Of a stretch of DNA of 64,000 nucleotides, positions 42,703 to 51,571 are shown piece after piece. Position 1 is the first letter of the stretch; each line of letters opens with the position of its first letter. Where the stretch lies: assembly GCF_020614375.1 (NCBI RefSeq), contig NZ_CP085327.1:868001-932000 (forward strand), given 5' to 3'. The notes beneath the pieces were generated by a model, which was not told the origin of the DNA, did no database searches, and saw nothing but the letters and a program-made list of their open reading frames with translations. The DNA is from Haladaptatus salinisoli. Its GTDB lineage: Archaea > Halobacteriota > Halobacteria > Halobacteriales > Haladaptataceae. The position numbers were made by a program, and so were the translations under genes.

Positions 42703-43641
42703 ATGAAACTTCGCAGACTCGCCACGGCCGCGGCGGGCGGATTGGGACTGACCGCGCTCGCCAATCGGACGCTGGCCCGGCGGGCGGAACCGATCGACCC
42801 GCCGCTGTCCGGAGAGCAGGGTACGTACCACTGGCGCGGGTTCGACGTGGCCTACACCGAGGCGGGCGACCCGAACGACCCGGACGTGCTCCTGTTGCAC
42901 GGCATCCACGCCGCCGCCTCGAACAAGGAGTTCGACGGGATATTCGAACAGCTCTCGACGCGGTACCACGTCCTCGCGCCGGACTTCCCCGGTTTCGGTC
43001 GCTCGTCGCGTCCGCCGGTCGAGTACTCCGCGTCGCTGTACACCGCCTTCGTCGTGGACTTCGCGGACGATATGACCGACGACGCCATCTGCCTCGCGTC
43101 GTCGCTCTCCGGGGCCTACGCGACGCTCGCGCAGAACGAAACGGGGGCGTTCTCCCGGCTGGAACTCATCTGTCCGACCGCCGACACCGGCCCGCGGCGG
43201 CCGTGGCTCCGGGCGCTCCTTCGCGCGCCGGTCGTCGGCACCGCGCTGTTCAACGCCCTCGCCAGCAAGCGCTCGATTCGGCGGTTCAACGAGCGCGACG
43301 GCTACTTCAGCGAGGCGTCGTACACGGAGCGCGACGTGGAGTTCGAGTGGCAGACCGCGCACCAGCCCGGCGCTCGGTTCGCGCCCGCGTCGTTCGTGGC
43401 GAACTACCTCGACCCCGACGTCGACCTCGGCGAGGAACTGGCCCGGGTCGACGTGCCGGTGACCCTCGTCTGGGGACGGGAAGCGAAGGTCACGCCGCTC
43501 GAAGACGGCCAGAAACTCGCGGACGAAGGGGATACTCGACTCGTCGTCTTCGACGAAGCGCGACTCCTCCCGCACGCCGAACACCCCGGCCCCTTCTTGG
43601 AAGTGCTGTTCGACGAGTTAACGGCGCTCGAACAGCAGTAG
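42703..43641 (+). CDS. Alpha/beta hydrolase, 312 aa, degenerate nucleophile elbow
   Basis: The protein has the alpha/beta hydrolase fold with the oxyanion loop VLLLHGIHAAASNKEF near residue 65 and APDFPGFGRSS near 92. The usual GxSxG elbow reads LASSLSGAYA near 130, lacking the flanking glycines. The acid is likely in the strand VTLVWGREAK near 270, and the His in LLPHAEHPG near 295. The N-terminus (RRLATAAAGGLGL) is basic and hydrophobic, possibly a membrane anchor or weak signal. The substrate is unknown. It ends inside the convergent gene by 24 bases. Confidence 0.78.
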   Translation: MKLRRLATAAAGGLGLTALANRTLARRAEPIDPPLSGEQGTYHWRGFDVAYTEAGDPNDPDVLLLHGIHAAASNKEFDGIFEQLSTRYHVLAPDFPGFGRSSRPPVEYSASLYTAFVVDFADDMTDDAICLASSLSGAYATLAQNETGAFSRLELICPTADTGPRRPWLRALLRAPVVGTALFNALASKRSIRRFNERDGYFSEASYTERDVEFEWQTAHQPGARFAPASFVANYLDPDVDLGEELARVDVPVTLVWGREAKVTPLEDGQKLADEGDTRLVVFDEARLLPHAEHPGPFLEVLFDELTALEQQ

Positions 43642-43989
43642 TCGCTCGCCCGCCGTCTCCGTCTCGCCGACCGTCGCGGCGACCTCCGTGCCGACCTCCA
43701 CGTCGTCGTCCGCCACGCCGGTCAGCCGAACCGGGCCGAAGTCGGCGACGGCGGTCGTGTAGGGCGCGTCGTCCGCGAACGACGGCGCGGCGACGTGGAC
43801 GACGGTGTACGTCTCCACCTCGCCCGTCTCGGGAAGCGGCGTCTCTTCGAGGTCGGTCGCGCCGCACCGGGGGCAAACTCGACGCGGCGGGAGCGAGCCG
43901 TGACCGTTCTCGCACTCGAGGTAGTAGCCCTCCCCATCGGCGACGGCGTCCAGCCACTCGTCGTAGCCCGTGTTGGCGTGCTCGCTCAT
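43618..43989 (-). CDS. OB-fold zinc-ribbon protein (DUF35-type), thiolase partner
   Basis: The 123-residue protein has a zinc ribbon at about residues 25-42 (CENGHGSLPPRRVCPRCG; the first ligand is incomplete). An OB-fold half follows. Such proteins form a complex with acyl-CoA thiolases and help channel acetoacetyl-CoA or other acyl-CoA intermediates. The thiolase gene lies directly upstream on this strand, so the two probably work together. Confidence 0.82.
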   Translation of the reverse strand: MSEHANTGYDEWLDAVADGEGYYLECENGHGSLPPRRVCPRCGATDLEETPLPETGEVETYTVVHVAAPSFADDAPYTTAVADFGPVRLTGVADDDVEVGTEVAATVGETETAGERLLLFERR

Positions 43990-44044
43990 TCTTCCACCTC
44001 CGGAGCGCGGTCCCGGCGTACCCTCGTTCGCTCGCAGTGCTCGC

Positions 44045-45211
44045 TCACGAGACCACCTCCAAAACGTGAACGGTGGCGCTGGCGACGGTGCCGCCCGCGT
44101 TGTGCGCGACGCCGATTCTGGCGTCCGGCACGGCGTCGCTGTTCGGGTGGTCGCCGCGCAGGAGGCGCGTCAGCTCCGCCAACTGGCTCGTCCCCGTCGC
44201 GCCGACCGGGTGGCCCTTCGCTTTGAGGCCGCCGGAGAGGTTGACCGGGCGCTCGCCGTCGCGGGTCGTCTCGCCGCGCCGCGCCGCGTCGATTCCCTCG
44301 CCGGGCGCGTAGAAGTCGAGGGCTTCGAGCGCCAGCACCTCTGCGATGGTGAAACAGTCGTGCACCTCGGCCACGTCCACGTCCGTCGCGTCGACGCCCG
44401 CCTCGGCGTAGGCTTCCTCGGCGGCCTCCTCGGCGGCAGGCGAGCGGGCGAGGTACTCCCGACCGTGGAGGGCCATGCGGTCGCCGCCCTGTCCGGTGCC
44501 GGCGACGGACACCGGCGCGTCGAGACCGCGCTCCTCGGCGAACTCGTCGCTGACGAGCACGGCGGCGGACGCCCCGTCGGTGATGGGGCAGGCGTCGAAC
44601 AGCCCGAGCGGTTCCGCGATTAGCGGCGCGTCGAGCGCCTGTTCGACCGTTATCTCCTTCTGGAACTGGGCGTGTTCGTTCGGAAGGGCGTGCTCGTGGT
44701 TCTTGACCGCGATGTGGGCCAGATCCTCGCGCGAACCGCCGTACCGCTCGAAGTAGGCGCGGGCCATCAGCGCGTACGCTCCGGGGAACGTCATGCCGGC
44801 CCGAACCTCGTAGAGGTCGTCCGCGGCGATGGCGAGCGCCTCGGTGGTCTTGGCGGTTCCGAGGTTGTTCATGCGCTCCGCGCCGCCGACGAGCAGGGCG
44901 TCGGCTTCGCCGTTCCGGACGTCCTTGACGGCCTGCCGAATCGCCGCGCCGCTGGAGGCGCACGCGCTCTCGTAGCGCGTGGCCGGGGCGCGAATTCCCG
45001 CGGCCTCGGCCATCAGCGGTCCCTGGTGGCCCTGGTGTTCGGCCAACTCGCCCATGAAGTTGCCGTAGTAGAGCGCCTCGATGTCCTCGCGTGAGACGTC
45101 CGCGTCGTCGAACGCCGCCGCGCTCGCCTCGGCGAAGAGGTCTCGCCCCGTCCGCTCGGGGTGCTTCCCGAAGCGGGTCAGCCCGACTCCCGCTATCCGA
45201 ACGCCTGTCAT
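44045..45211 (-). CDS. Thiolase (SCP-x-like acetyl-CoA acetyltransferase)
   Basis: The 388-residue thiolase has its catalytic Cys in YESACASSGAAIRQAV near residue 86. A conserved DVAEVHDCFTIAEVLALE lies near 300, and the second catalytic region KGHPVGATGTSQLAEL near 350. It cleaves or forms a carbon-carbon bond of acyl-CoA. The downstream partner is a DUF35 protein. I chose the start MTGVRIAGVGLTRFGKH at 45211; a Met 12 residues earlier is not conserved. The HMG-CoA synthase found next to this pair in many archaea is not here. Confidence 0.88.
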   Translation of the reverse strand: MTGVRIAGVGLTRFGKHPERTGRDLFAEASAAAFDDADVSREDIEALYYGNFMGELAEHQGHQGPLMAEAAGIRAPATRYESACASSGAAIRQAVKDVRNGEADALLVGGAERMNNLGTAKTTEALAIAADDLYEVRAGMTFPGAYALMARAYFERYGGSREDLAHIAVKNHEHALPNEHAQFQKEITVEQALDAPLIAEPLGLFDACPITDGASAAVLVSDEFAEERGLDAPVSVAGTGQGGDRMALHGREYLARSPAAEEAAEEAYAEAGVDATDVDVAEVHDCFTIAEVLALEALDFYAPGEGIDAARRGETTRDGERPVNLSGGLKAKGHPVGATGTSQLAELTRLLRGDHPNSDAVPDARIGVAHNAGGTVASATVHVLEVVS

Positions 45212-45363
45212 ACCAGCGCCTACGAGATACGGAGTTAAGTAAGCCACTCCTTTTGAATTCGCGAAGGGCGAGACGATTCGGCGGCGCGGCTCCGAGGGGC
45301 GCGCATAGATGTAAAAATCCCTACAATATCTACTTAAATATTCTCCGACGATTACCGGTCGAG

Positions 45364-45708
45364 ATGAACGTTACACGGCTCTGGAAACCGCTCGCGGTTT
45401 ACTCCGGGCTCGCCGCTGTCGTGACGGTCGGTCTGGTGTACGTCGCCACCCACTCTGGGGCGCTCGTACTCGGAGTGGCCGGTTTCGGACTGATGCTCGT
45501 CGTCCTCGGCGGCGCTGCGCCGGGGGCGGTCAGCTCCGCGGGCGCGGAACACGCGGAGAGCGCGGGGCTCGGCCTGATGGTCGAGGATATGGGACTCCGA
45601 CCGGGGTCGTCGGACGTCCCCGTGCGCGCGCTGTTGTTCCTCTACGGTCTCGGGCTCTTCCTCTGGAGCCTCACGGTGTTGCTCACGCTCCGCTCGACGC
45701 TTCGGTGA
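45364..45708 (+). CDS. Small membrane protein, 114 aa
   Basis: The product has three hydrophobic helices (about residues 10-28, 32-50 and 90-108). Between the second and third lies an acidic stretch with a small helix. I do not recognise the family. It stands alone. The upstream region holds TTAAATATTC, a possible TATA-like box at about 45333-45342. Confidence 0.65.
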   Translation: MNVTRLWKPLAVYSGLAAVVTVGLVYVATHSGALVLGVAGFGLMLVVLGGAAPGAVSSAGAEHAESAGLGLMVEDMGLRPGSSDVPVRALLFLYGLGLFLWSLTVLLTLRSTLR

Positions 45709-45750
45709 ACGCTCGAAGACGAGAGAGCGACGAAAACCTCGGCCGACGGA

Positions 45751-46020
45751 CTACGACACCGCGACGTCGTCCGCGTGCTTGATGACATCGACCGTCTCGG
45801 CGTCGACGGCCTCGGTGTCGAGCCAGTGGGGGACGTAGTTTCGGGCTTCGAAATCGTCGCGTTCTTCTTCGCTGCCGATGACGCACCAGAGCTGAGGCTC
45901 GTCCGGGCCGTGCCAGTCGCCCTGTCGAGTGACGGAGAAACAGACGACCTCGGCACCGTCGTGTTCGATGATGGCGTTCTTGCGAATGCCGGCGTCGCCG
46001 TGGATGATGAGCCGCTTCAT
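45751..46020 (-). CDS. HAH_0734-family small protein, 89 aa
   Basis: This acidic protein has the pattern MKRLIIHGDAGIRKNAIIEH, ending with SEEERDDFEARNYVPHWL. It is a conserved haloarchaeal type known only as HAH_0734-like. It has no membrane segment or known motif. It is convergent with the small membrane protein gene. Function is not known. Confidence 0.65.
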   Translation of the reverse strand: MKRLIIHGDAGIRKNAIIEHDGAEVVCFSVTRQGDWHGPDEPQLWCVIGSEEERDDFEARNYVPHWLDTEAVDAETVDVIKHADDVAVS

Positions 46021-46080
46021 ACCCGAGCGTTCGGAAGGCGGTCAATTAAGCGCTTCGAAGGGTGGTACGCGCCGTCGAAT

Positions 46081-46986
46081 TCAGTCGTAGGACGGCACGT
46101 TGTTCATGTGGTGCACTAGCTCGTCGCCGAGGTGGTCGAGGTAGCCCGAGTGGTCGTGACCGACCTGCGAGGTGGCGTCGAACTCGTTGTAGTTCGGCGC
46201 GGGCGTGTTGCCGCTCTCGTAGCCCGTCTCGCCGAGGGCCTGGTCGACCTCGTAGGAGTTGTAGATCCACTGGAGCACGTCGTCCTCGTGACTGTGGTAG
46301 TTGAACGTCGCCGCCGTCTCGTTGGCGATGGCGTTGTACGTGTCCGACCACTCCTGGGTCGGGGCCTCGTTGTCCTGCGCCGCGCCGAGCATGTGCGTCG
46401 AGTACACCCGGTGGCCCTGCTCGTCCCACCACGAGGTCACGTCGAGCGAGCGGAGCGAACTCAACAGCACCTGCGCGCCGAGCGAGTGACTGACGAATCG
46501 GAGCGTCGCGTTCGGACAGTAGTACTTGAAGTCGACCGCGAACTGCGCGAGCTTCTGCCCGTTCTCCTGCGCGACGGTCTGGGCCGTCCCCCACCCGTAG
46601 TCCGCGTCGCCGCTCCCGGCGTCGTTGTCCCACGAGTAGCCGACGAGCGTTCCGCCGTAACCCGCGTTTTCGAGGGTGTTTTTCGCGTCGAGGAACTTGT
46701 CCTTCGCGTCCTGTTCCGGATTGTCGCCCTTCTTGTGCCAGCCGTGGATGAACACGGTCAGGTCGTTCGCGCAGTAGGTGTCGACGCCCGGCACGTCGCC
46801 CGTCGTGTCGTAACTCGTCTGCGTCTCGCCCGCGACGAGACCCCCGTCGTCGTTGTAGTGACCGCGCGTCGAGACGATGGGAATGCCGTATCGCTCCGCG
46901 CCGGCGGTGCCGATGCCGAGCGTCGCCAGTCCGGTCGCGGCGACGCCCGTTCGCTGAAGAAATCGTCGTCGGTTAACGTCTACCAT
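46081..46986 (-). CDS. Tat-exported alpha/beta hydrolase, 301 aa
   Basis: The product starts with a twin-arginine signal (NRRRFLQRTGVAATGLATLG). The mature part has an alpha/beta hydrolase core: LTVFIHGWHKKG near residue 75, the nucleophile elbow FVSHSLGAQVLLSSL near 165, an acid candidate in HSHEDDVLQWIY near 232, and a His candidate in VGHDHSGYLDHL near 280. It resembles lipase- or esterase-like extracellular enzymes. The substrate is unknown. It stands alone. Confidence 0.82.
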   Translation of the reverse strand: MVDVNRRRFLQRTGVAATGLATLGIGTAGAERYGIPIVSTRGHYNDDGGLVAGETQTSYDTTGDVPGVDTYCANDLTVFIHGWHKKGDNPEQDAKDKFLDAKNTLENAGYGGTLVGYSWDNDAGSGDADYGWGTAQTVAQENGQKLAQFAVDFKYYCPNATLRFVSHSLGAQVLLSSLRSLDVTSWWDEQGHRVYSTHMLGAAQDNEAPTQEWSDTYNAIANETAATFNYHSHEDDVLQWIYNSYEVDQALGETGYESGNTPAPNYNEFDATSQVGHDHSGYLDHLGDELVHHMNNVPSYD

Positions 46987-47198
46987 GGGTGGTACGAAGT
47001 ATGTTTCGAGCCGTTACCACTTCAAAATTTTTATTCTGCTCATACAATAAAATATCCGGAGCCTGCGGCGGATAGATATCCCTCCGGACCGGGCGGTCGG
47101 GGTTGGCCGTCCGGCGCGGGCGCGGGGTTCCGCCGCCGGACGCGAAACCAAACGGGTTTTAAGTCCCGGTCTACAAACTCTCCGTAAGGTCGATATCT

Positions 47199-47480
47199 AT
47201 GCAGATGCCACGCCGATTTAACACGTACTGTCCGCACTGTCACGAACACCAAGAAGTCGAGGTCGTGAAGGTTCGCACCGGCCGCCAGACCGGTATGAAG
47301 TGGAACGCCCGCCAGCAGCGACGCGGCAAGGCCGTCATCGGTAACGCCGGCGGTTTCTCGAAGGTGCCCGGCGGAGACAAGCCGACGAAGAAGACCGACC
47401 TCAAGTACCGCTGCAGCGAGTGCGGCAAGGCCCACCTCCGCGAGGGATGGCGCGCCGGCCGACTCGAGTTCCAGGAGTAA
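47199..47480 (+). CDS. rpl44e: 50S ribosomal protein L44e
   Basis: L44e (93 aa) is a zinc-ribbon protein of the large subunit near the E-site. It has [15 protein letters not shown] near residue 11 and [20 protein letters not shown] near the end. The preceding region holds a TATA-like TTTTAAG at 47157-47163. S27e follows after two bases. Confidence 0.96.
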   Translation: MQMPRRFNTYCPHCHEHQEVEVVKVRTGRQTGMKWNARQQRRGKAVIGNAGGFSKVPGGDKPTKKTDLKYRCSECGKAHLREGWRAGRLEFQE

Positions 47481-47482
47481 CA

Positions 47483-47656
47483 ATGGCAGGGAACTTCTAC
47501 ACCGTCCAGTGTCCGGACTGCGAGAACGAACAGACCCTCTTCGGAAAAGCGGCGACCGAGGTCAACTGCGTCGTCTGCGGGCACCGACTCGCCTCCCCGA
47601 CCGGCGGTGAGGCCGAAATCGACGGCGACGTCGTAGAAACGATCCAATCCCGATGA
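47483..47656 (+). CDS. rps27e: 30S ribosomal protein S27e
   Basis: S27e (57 aa) is a small zinc-ribbon protein of the small subunit: [20 protein letters not shown] with CPDC at residues 10-13, then CVVCG near 29. It overlaps the aIF2-alpha gene by four bases. Length and order are typical of archaea. Confidence 0.95.
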   Translation: MAGNFYTVQCPDCENEQTLFGKAATEVNCVVCGHRLASPTGGEAEIDGDVVETIQSR

Positions 47657-48453
47657 AGTACAGTGGCTGGCCCGAGACCGGAGAACTCGTCGTCGGAAAG
47701 GTCGACGAGATAGAGGACTTCGGGGTGTTCGTCGACCTCGAAGAGTACGAGGACAAACGCGGTCTCGTCCACGTCAGCGAAGTCGCCAGCGGGTGGATAA
47801 AGAACGTCCGCGACCACGTCAGCGAGGGGCAGACGGTCGTCTGCAAGGTGCTCGACGTGGACGAGGGGTCACAGCAGATCGACCTCTCCATCAAGGACGT
47901 CAACGAACACCAGCGCAGCGAAAAGATTCAGGACTGGAAGAACGAGCAGAAGGCCGACAAGTGGATGGCCCTCGCGTTCGGCGAGGAGATGACCGACGAG
48001 CAGTACACGAACGTCGCCAACGAACTCCTCGCCGAGTTCGGCAGCATCTACGGCGGCTTCGAGCAGGCGGCCATCCACGGCCCGGACGCGCTCGCCGACA
48101 CCGACCTCTCGGACGACGAAGTCTCGTCGCTGGTCGAGACCGCCCGCGAGAACGTCTCGGTTCCCTACGTCAACGTCACCGGCTACGTCGACCTCAGAAA
48201 TGCGGGGAAGAACGGCGTCGACGCCATCAAGGAGGCGCTGAAAGCCGCCGAAGGGAACGGCGACATCCCCGAGGAGATCGAACTCTCCGTGACGTACGTC
48301 GGCGCGCCCGAGTACCGAATTCGGGTCAAGGCACCGAACTACAAGACCGCCGAGGCGCAACTGGAAGAGAGCGTCGCCCGCGCCGAGGCCGTCATGGAGG
48401 AGGTCGGCGGTACCGCCGCCTTCCACCGCGACCGTCACACCGACGACGAATGA
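47653..48453 (+). CDS. Translation initiation factor 2 subunit alpha
   Basis: aIF2-alpha (266 aa) is part of the factor that brings initiator tRNA to the ribosome. An S1 domain is at the N-terminus ([38 protein letters not shown]). A helical domain (about residues 90-170) and a C-terminal alpha-beta domain follow. It lies in the conserved run L44e, S27e, aIF2-alpha, Nop10. Confidence 0.95.
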   Translation: MKYSGWPETGELVVGKVDEIEDFGVFVDLEEYEDKRGLVHVSEVASGWIKNVRDHVSEGQTVVCKVLDVDEGSQQIDLSIKDVNEHQRSEKIQDWKNEQKADKWMALAFGEEMTDEQYTNVANELLAEFGSIYGGFEQAAIHGPDALADTDLSDDEVSSLVETARENVSVPYVNVTGYVDLRNAGKNGVDAIKEALKAAEGNGDIPEEIELSVTYVGAPEYRIRVKAPNYKTAEAQLEESVARAEAVMEEVGGTAAFHRDRHTDDE

Positions 48454-48632
48454 AATCCGACATCCGGGTGTGTTCCGCCTGGGAGGCGAAACACGACCGC
48501 CCGGTGTACACCCTCACTTCTACCTGTCCGGAGTGCGGAGCCGAGGCCGTAAACAGCGCCCCCGCCCCGTTCGACCCGGACGACCCCTACGGCGAGTACC
48601 GACGCGCTCTTAAGCGGCGCGCCCGCGAATAA
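48450..48632 (+). CDS. nop10: RNA-protein complex protein Nop10
   Basis: Nop10 (60 aa) is a core protein of H/ACA ribonucleoproteins that make pseudouridine. It has [20 protein letters not shown] (the first zinc pair is incomplete), then [20 protein letters not shown]. The start overlaps the aIF2-alpha stop. Order and length are typical. Confidence 0.94.
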   Translation: MKSDIRVCSAWEAKHDRPVYTLTSTCPECGAEAVNSAPAPFDPDDPYGEYRRALKRRARE

Positions 48633-48637
48633 GCCAC

Positions 48638-49396
48638 ATGGACGAAGTCGATATCGAAATCGTCGCCAATCCGGACGTAGAGTCTCCGGTGCTCATCGAA
48701 GGACTGCCGGGCGTCGGCCACGTCGGCAAACTCGTCACCGAACACCTCCTCGAAGAGAAGGAGTGCGAACTCGTCCGGCGGGTGTACTCCGAACACCTAC
48801 CCCCGCAGGTGAGCGTCGGCGACGACGGGACGACCGAACTGGTCTGCGTCGAACTCCACGCCCTGACGCTCGACGGGCGGGACGTGCTCCTGTTGACCGG
48901 GGACTATCAGGCGCAGGACAACGTCGGTCACTACCGACTCACCGACGCCTTCCTCGACGTCGCCGAGGAGTTCGGCGTCGAGCGCGCGTTCGCCCTCGGC
49001 GGCGTGCCGACCGGCGAACTCATCGAGGAGTACGACGTGTTGGGCGCGGCGACGACCTCCGAGTTCGTCGCGGAACTCGAAGACGTCGGCGTCGAGTTCC
49101 GCGATGACGAACCGGCGGGCGGTATCGTCGGCACGAGCGGTCTCCTGCTCGGTCTCGGCCAGCGCCGCGGCGTCGAGGTGGCCTGCCTGATGGGCGAGAC
49201 GAGCGGCTACCTCGTCGACCCGAAGAGCGCGCAAGCGGTGCTCGAAATCCTCCAGGAGGTGCTCGGGTTCGAAGTGGACTTCGGCTCGCTCGAAGACCGC
49301 GCGGAGGAGATGGAGGAAGTCGTCGGCAAGATAGAGGAGATGGAGGCACAGCAGTCGGCGATGCCGTCCGACGACGACCTCCGGTACATCGGTTAA
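48638..49396 (+). CDS. Proteasome assembly chaperone family protein (PAC2)
   Basis: The 252-residue protein has the PAC2 fold: VLIEGLPGVGHVGKLVTEHL near residue 18, then LTGDYQAQDNVGHYRLTDA near 85. AVGGVP-type features (FALGGVPTGELIEEY) lie near 118, and TSGLLLGLGQRRGVEVACLM near 165. It ends with a predicted coiled coil (DRAEEMEEVVGKIEEMEA). Archaeal members are thought to help proteasome assembly. It lies five bases after nop10, in the conserved cluster. Confidence 0.88.
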   Translation: MDEVDIEIVANPDVESPVLIEGLPGVGHVGKLVTEHLLEEKECELVRRVYSEHLPPQVSVGDDGTTELVCVELHALTLDGRDVLLLTGDYQAQDNVGHYRLTDAFLDVAEEFGVERAFALGGVPTGELIEEYDVLGAATTSEFVAELEDVGVEFRDDEPAGGIVGTSGLLLGLGQRRGVEVACLMGETSGYLVDPKSAQAVLEILQEVLGFEVDFGSLEDRAEEMEEVVGKIEEMEAQQSAMPSDDDLRYIG

Positions 49397-49962
49397 AACA
49401 GCGCCGTCTCTTGTTCGCTGTAGACGTGGTAGAGCGCGGAGAGGACGAAGAGCGCGAGGAAGAACCACGTCCAGAACTCGAAATCGAGTAGCTCAGCCGA
49501 GAAGAGGCTGAGCTTCGCCGCGAAGAGGACGACCAGTTCGAGCACGCCGAGACCGAAGTAGTACGCCGCCCACGACACGTCGTGTTGGGGGACGACCTCC
49601 ATGTACACTTCCACCTCCCGCACCCGGTCTTCGAGCGTGAGCTCCTTCGACCGCTGGTCGTACGCCACGATACCGAGGTCGTCCAGTTTCGGGAGATGCG
49701 TCTGGTGGAGCGAGACGTATACGCTCTTTCTGACGTTCCGCGGCGGCGGCGATTCACCCGTCTCTAGCGTGGCGATGTGCTCCGACAGGTCGTCGACCGA
49801 CAGCGAGCCGTCCGATTCCCGGAGGTATCGAAGCGTCTCGCGTCGCCGGTCGTTCCGTAGGACGTTGTGAATCTCGCTCTCGTCGAGTTCTCGCCCGTCC
49901 TCCGGTTGAGTGAGTTTCATGATGGAGGCATCGATGTTGATTCGAGGTGGTTCGTTACTCAT
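49393..49962 (-). CDS. Winged-helix (DUF7344-like) membrane protein, 189 aa
   Basis: An N-terminal winged helix at about residues 28-115 (ESEIHNVLRNDRRRETLRYL, SVYVSLHQTHLPKLDDLGIV) is followed by two membrane helices (about 137-157 and 163-180). It is probably a membrane-attached regulator. I chose the start at 49962 (MSNEPPRIN), because a TATA-like TTAATA lies 21-26 bases upstream; an ATG at 49971 would add three residues. It overlaps the PAC2 gene by four bases, convergently. Confidence 0.75.
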   Translation of the reverse strand: MSNEPPRINIDASIMKLTQPEDGRELDESEIHNVLRNDRRRETLRYLRESDGSLSVDDLSEHIATLETGESPPPRNVRKSVYVSLHQTHLPKLDDLGIVAYDQRSKELTLEDRVREVEVYMEVVPQHDVSWAAYYFGLGVLELVVLFAAKLSLFSAELLDFEFWTWFFLALFVLSALYHVYSEQETALF

Positions 49963-50123
49963 ACACATCATAACCGACGGGTATTAAGTTTGCCATTATT
50001 TCAGGATTCTAATCTTGGAACGAATTATCGGCGAGCGCGAATCGTAGTGGAGCGAGTACAGGTCAGTTCGCTTCGGAATTCTCGGCGGGAGTTTCTTTAT
50101 TATCGGTGTCCTACAGGAACACC

Positions 50124-50690
50124 ATGCCCGACTGGTTGGTTCTGGGCTTATGGCTGTCGGTGGCGGTGGCCGTAGTGATCACCGGCATATTTCTCGTGGG
50201 GGCGCGCCTGTTCCCCACGCGGCGAGCGACCAACGCCACCTACGTGTTCGGCGAGGGGAAACGCCGAACGGAGATCCGCCAGTACCTCCGCGCCATCGGC
50301 GAGGACTTCGCGGAGGACCACTTCGTCGCGGGCCAGCACGTCGCGTTCTACCTTCCGAAACGCGACGTCGCCATCACCTTCGACGCTCGGGCGTTCTTCC
50401 GCATCGAGAAATCGGAGACGTACGCCGTCCTCGTCGAGCACGAGATGCCGGGCTACCACCTCGGCGACCGGCTCCCGTTCGAAACGCCGAAACTGGGCGA
50501 CGAGGAGGAAGTCGACACCACGCGGGCCGCGTTCGCCGTGCTCGGGTTGCCGACCAACGCGACGCTCTCGGAGATCAAATCGGCCTACCGCGAGAAGGTG
50601 AAAGACGTGCATCCAGACCACGGCGGCACGCGGGAGGAGTTCCAGCGCGTGCGCGAGGCGTACACGACCGCGAAGCGACGCGCTAGCTGA
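50124..50690 (+). CDS. Membrane-anchored J-domain protein, 188 aa
   Basis: An N-terminal membrane helix (WLVLGLWLSVAVAVVITGIF) precedes a mid-region without a known fold. A C-terminal J-domain follows (about residues 130-188: AAFAVLGLPTNATLSEIKSA, then the HPD signature in VKDVHPDHGGTREEF). It may be an Hsp40-like co-chaperone that recruits DnaK to the membrane. I chose the ATG at 50124 (MPDWLVLG). It overlaps the convergent gene by eight bases. Confidence 0.85.
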   Translation: MPDWLVLGLWLSVAVAVVITGIFLVGARLFPTRRATNATYVFGEGKRRTEIRQYLRAIGEDFAEDHFVAGQHVAFYLPKRDVAITFDARAFFRIEKSETYAVLVEHEMPGYHLGDRLPFETPKLGDEEEVDTTRAAFAVLGLPTNATLSEIKSAYREKVKDVHPDHGGTREEFQRVREAYTTAKRRAS

Positions 50691-51465
50691 CGTTCGCCAC
50701 TTCGTACGCGACGCCCGCGTCGCGGAGGGCGTCCGTCACGCGCCCCACGCTGTCCGCGGTCGCGACGATGACCACGTTCAATCCGCGCTCCGCCCCTTCG
50801 GCGGCGACTTCGCCCGCCGCGAGCGTCGTGTCCGGTTCGACGTTCGCGGCGCGGAGGGCGACGACGGCTTCGACGCCGGTCGCCGCGAGCACGTCGCCCC
50901 GCTCGCACGCCGCCGCCAGCGCGTCCGAATCGACCGCTCGACTCCCGCCGGAGCGAACTGGCGGAATCTGATACACGGTCACCCGGCCCGGTTCGAGGTC
51001 GATGATTCCCTCGAACTCCGTGACGCCGACCTCCTCGCCGGCCTCGGCGTCGGTCGTGGCGATGCCCGTGGCCGGACCCTCGTCGCTCGGTCGGGCGTGG
51101 AGCAGTCCGTCCCGCAGCGAGAGCGTCACGGCCGACCCCTCCTCGACGTCGGTCGTCGCTATCGCGGCGTCCTCGCCGACGTTTCCGAGGATGTCGTCGG
51201 TGACGTGCTCCGCGAACCGGCGCACGTCCGCCGCCGACTGCAACAGCCAATCGACGCCCTCCTTCGTCACGCTGTAGCGCGAGCGACCCTCCTTCTCGAC
51301 GAGCCCGTCGTCGACGAGCCCTCGGATGTACTCGCTCACGGCCTGACTCGTGACGCCGACGGCGTCCGCTATCTCGCCCTGACTCACCGCCGGTTGGCGG
51401 TCCGCGATCTCGGAGAGGATGCGAAACCGGGTCGCGGCACGCTTGTCCTCCAGCACGTCGGCCAT
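50683..51465 (-). CDS. Winged-helix regulator with C-terminal domain, 260 aa
   Basis: The N-terminus is a MarR/ArsR-like winged helix (FRILSEIADRQPAVSQGEIA, then DAVGVTSQAVSEYIRGLVDD). The rest resembles a repeated small beta domain without known motif. It ends with a Rossmann-like segment (LNVVIVATADSVGRVTDALR). It is a conserved haloarchaeal type, and the ligand is unknown. The start MADVLEDKRAATRF at 51465 is chosen. It is divergent from the archaeosortase gene, with 106 bases between. Confidence 0.75.
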   Translation of the reverse strand: MADVLEDKRAATRFRILSEIADRQPAVSQGEIADAVGVTSQAVSEYIRGLVDDGLVEKEGRSRYSVTKEGVDWLLQSAADVRRFAEHVTDDILGNVGEDAAIATTDVEEGSAVTLSLRDGLLHARPSDEGPATGIATTDAEAGEEVGVTEFEGIIDLEPGRVTVYQIPPVRSGGSRAVDSDALAAACERGDVLAATGVEAVVALRAANVEPDTTLAAGEVAAEGAERGLNVVIVATADSVGRVTDALRDAGVAYEVANVS

Positions 51466-51543
51466 ACCCGAATTCTCGGGCGGAGCGATAAAAATACCAG
51501 CGGTGTTTCGCCGTCTTCCGGTAATCCGGAAGAGCGTCAGGTC

Positions 51544-51550
51544 TATATTT
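51544..51550 (+). promoter_or_regulatory. TATA-like box of archaeosortase gene
   Basis: TATATTT lies 22-28 bases before the GTG at 51572, the expected distance for leaderless transcription. This decides the start codon. Confidence 0.6.
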
Positions 51551-51571
51551 CGTGACGACAACTGGCGAACA

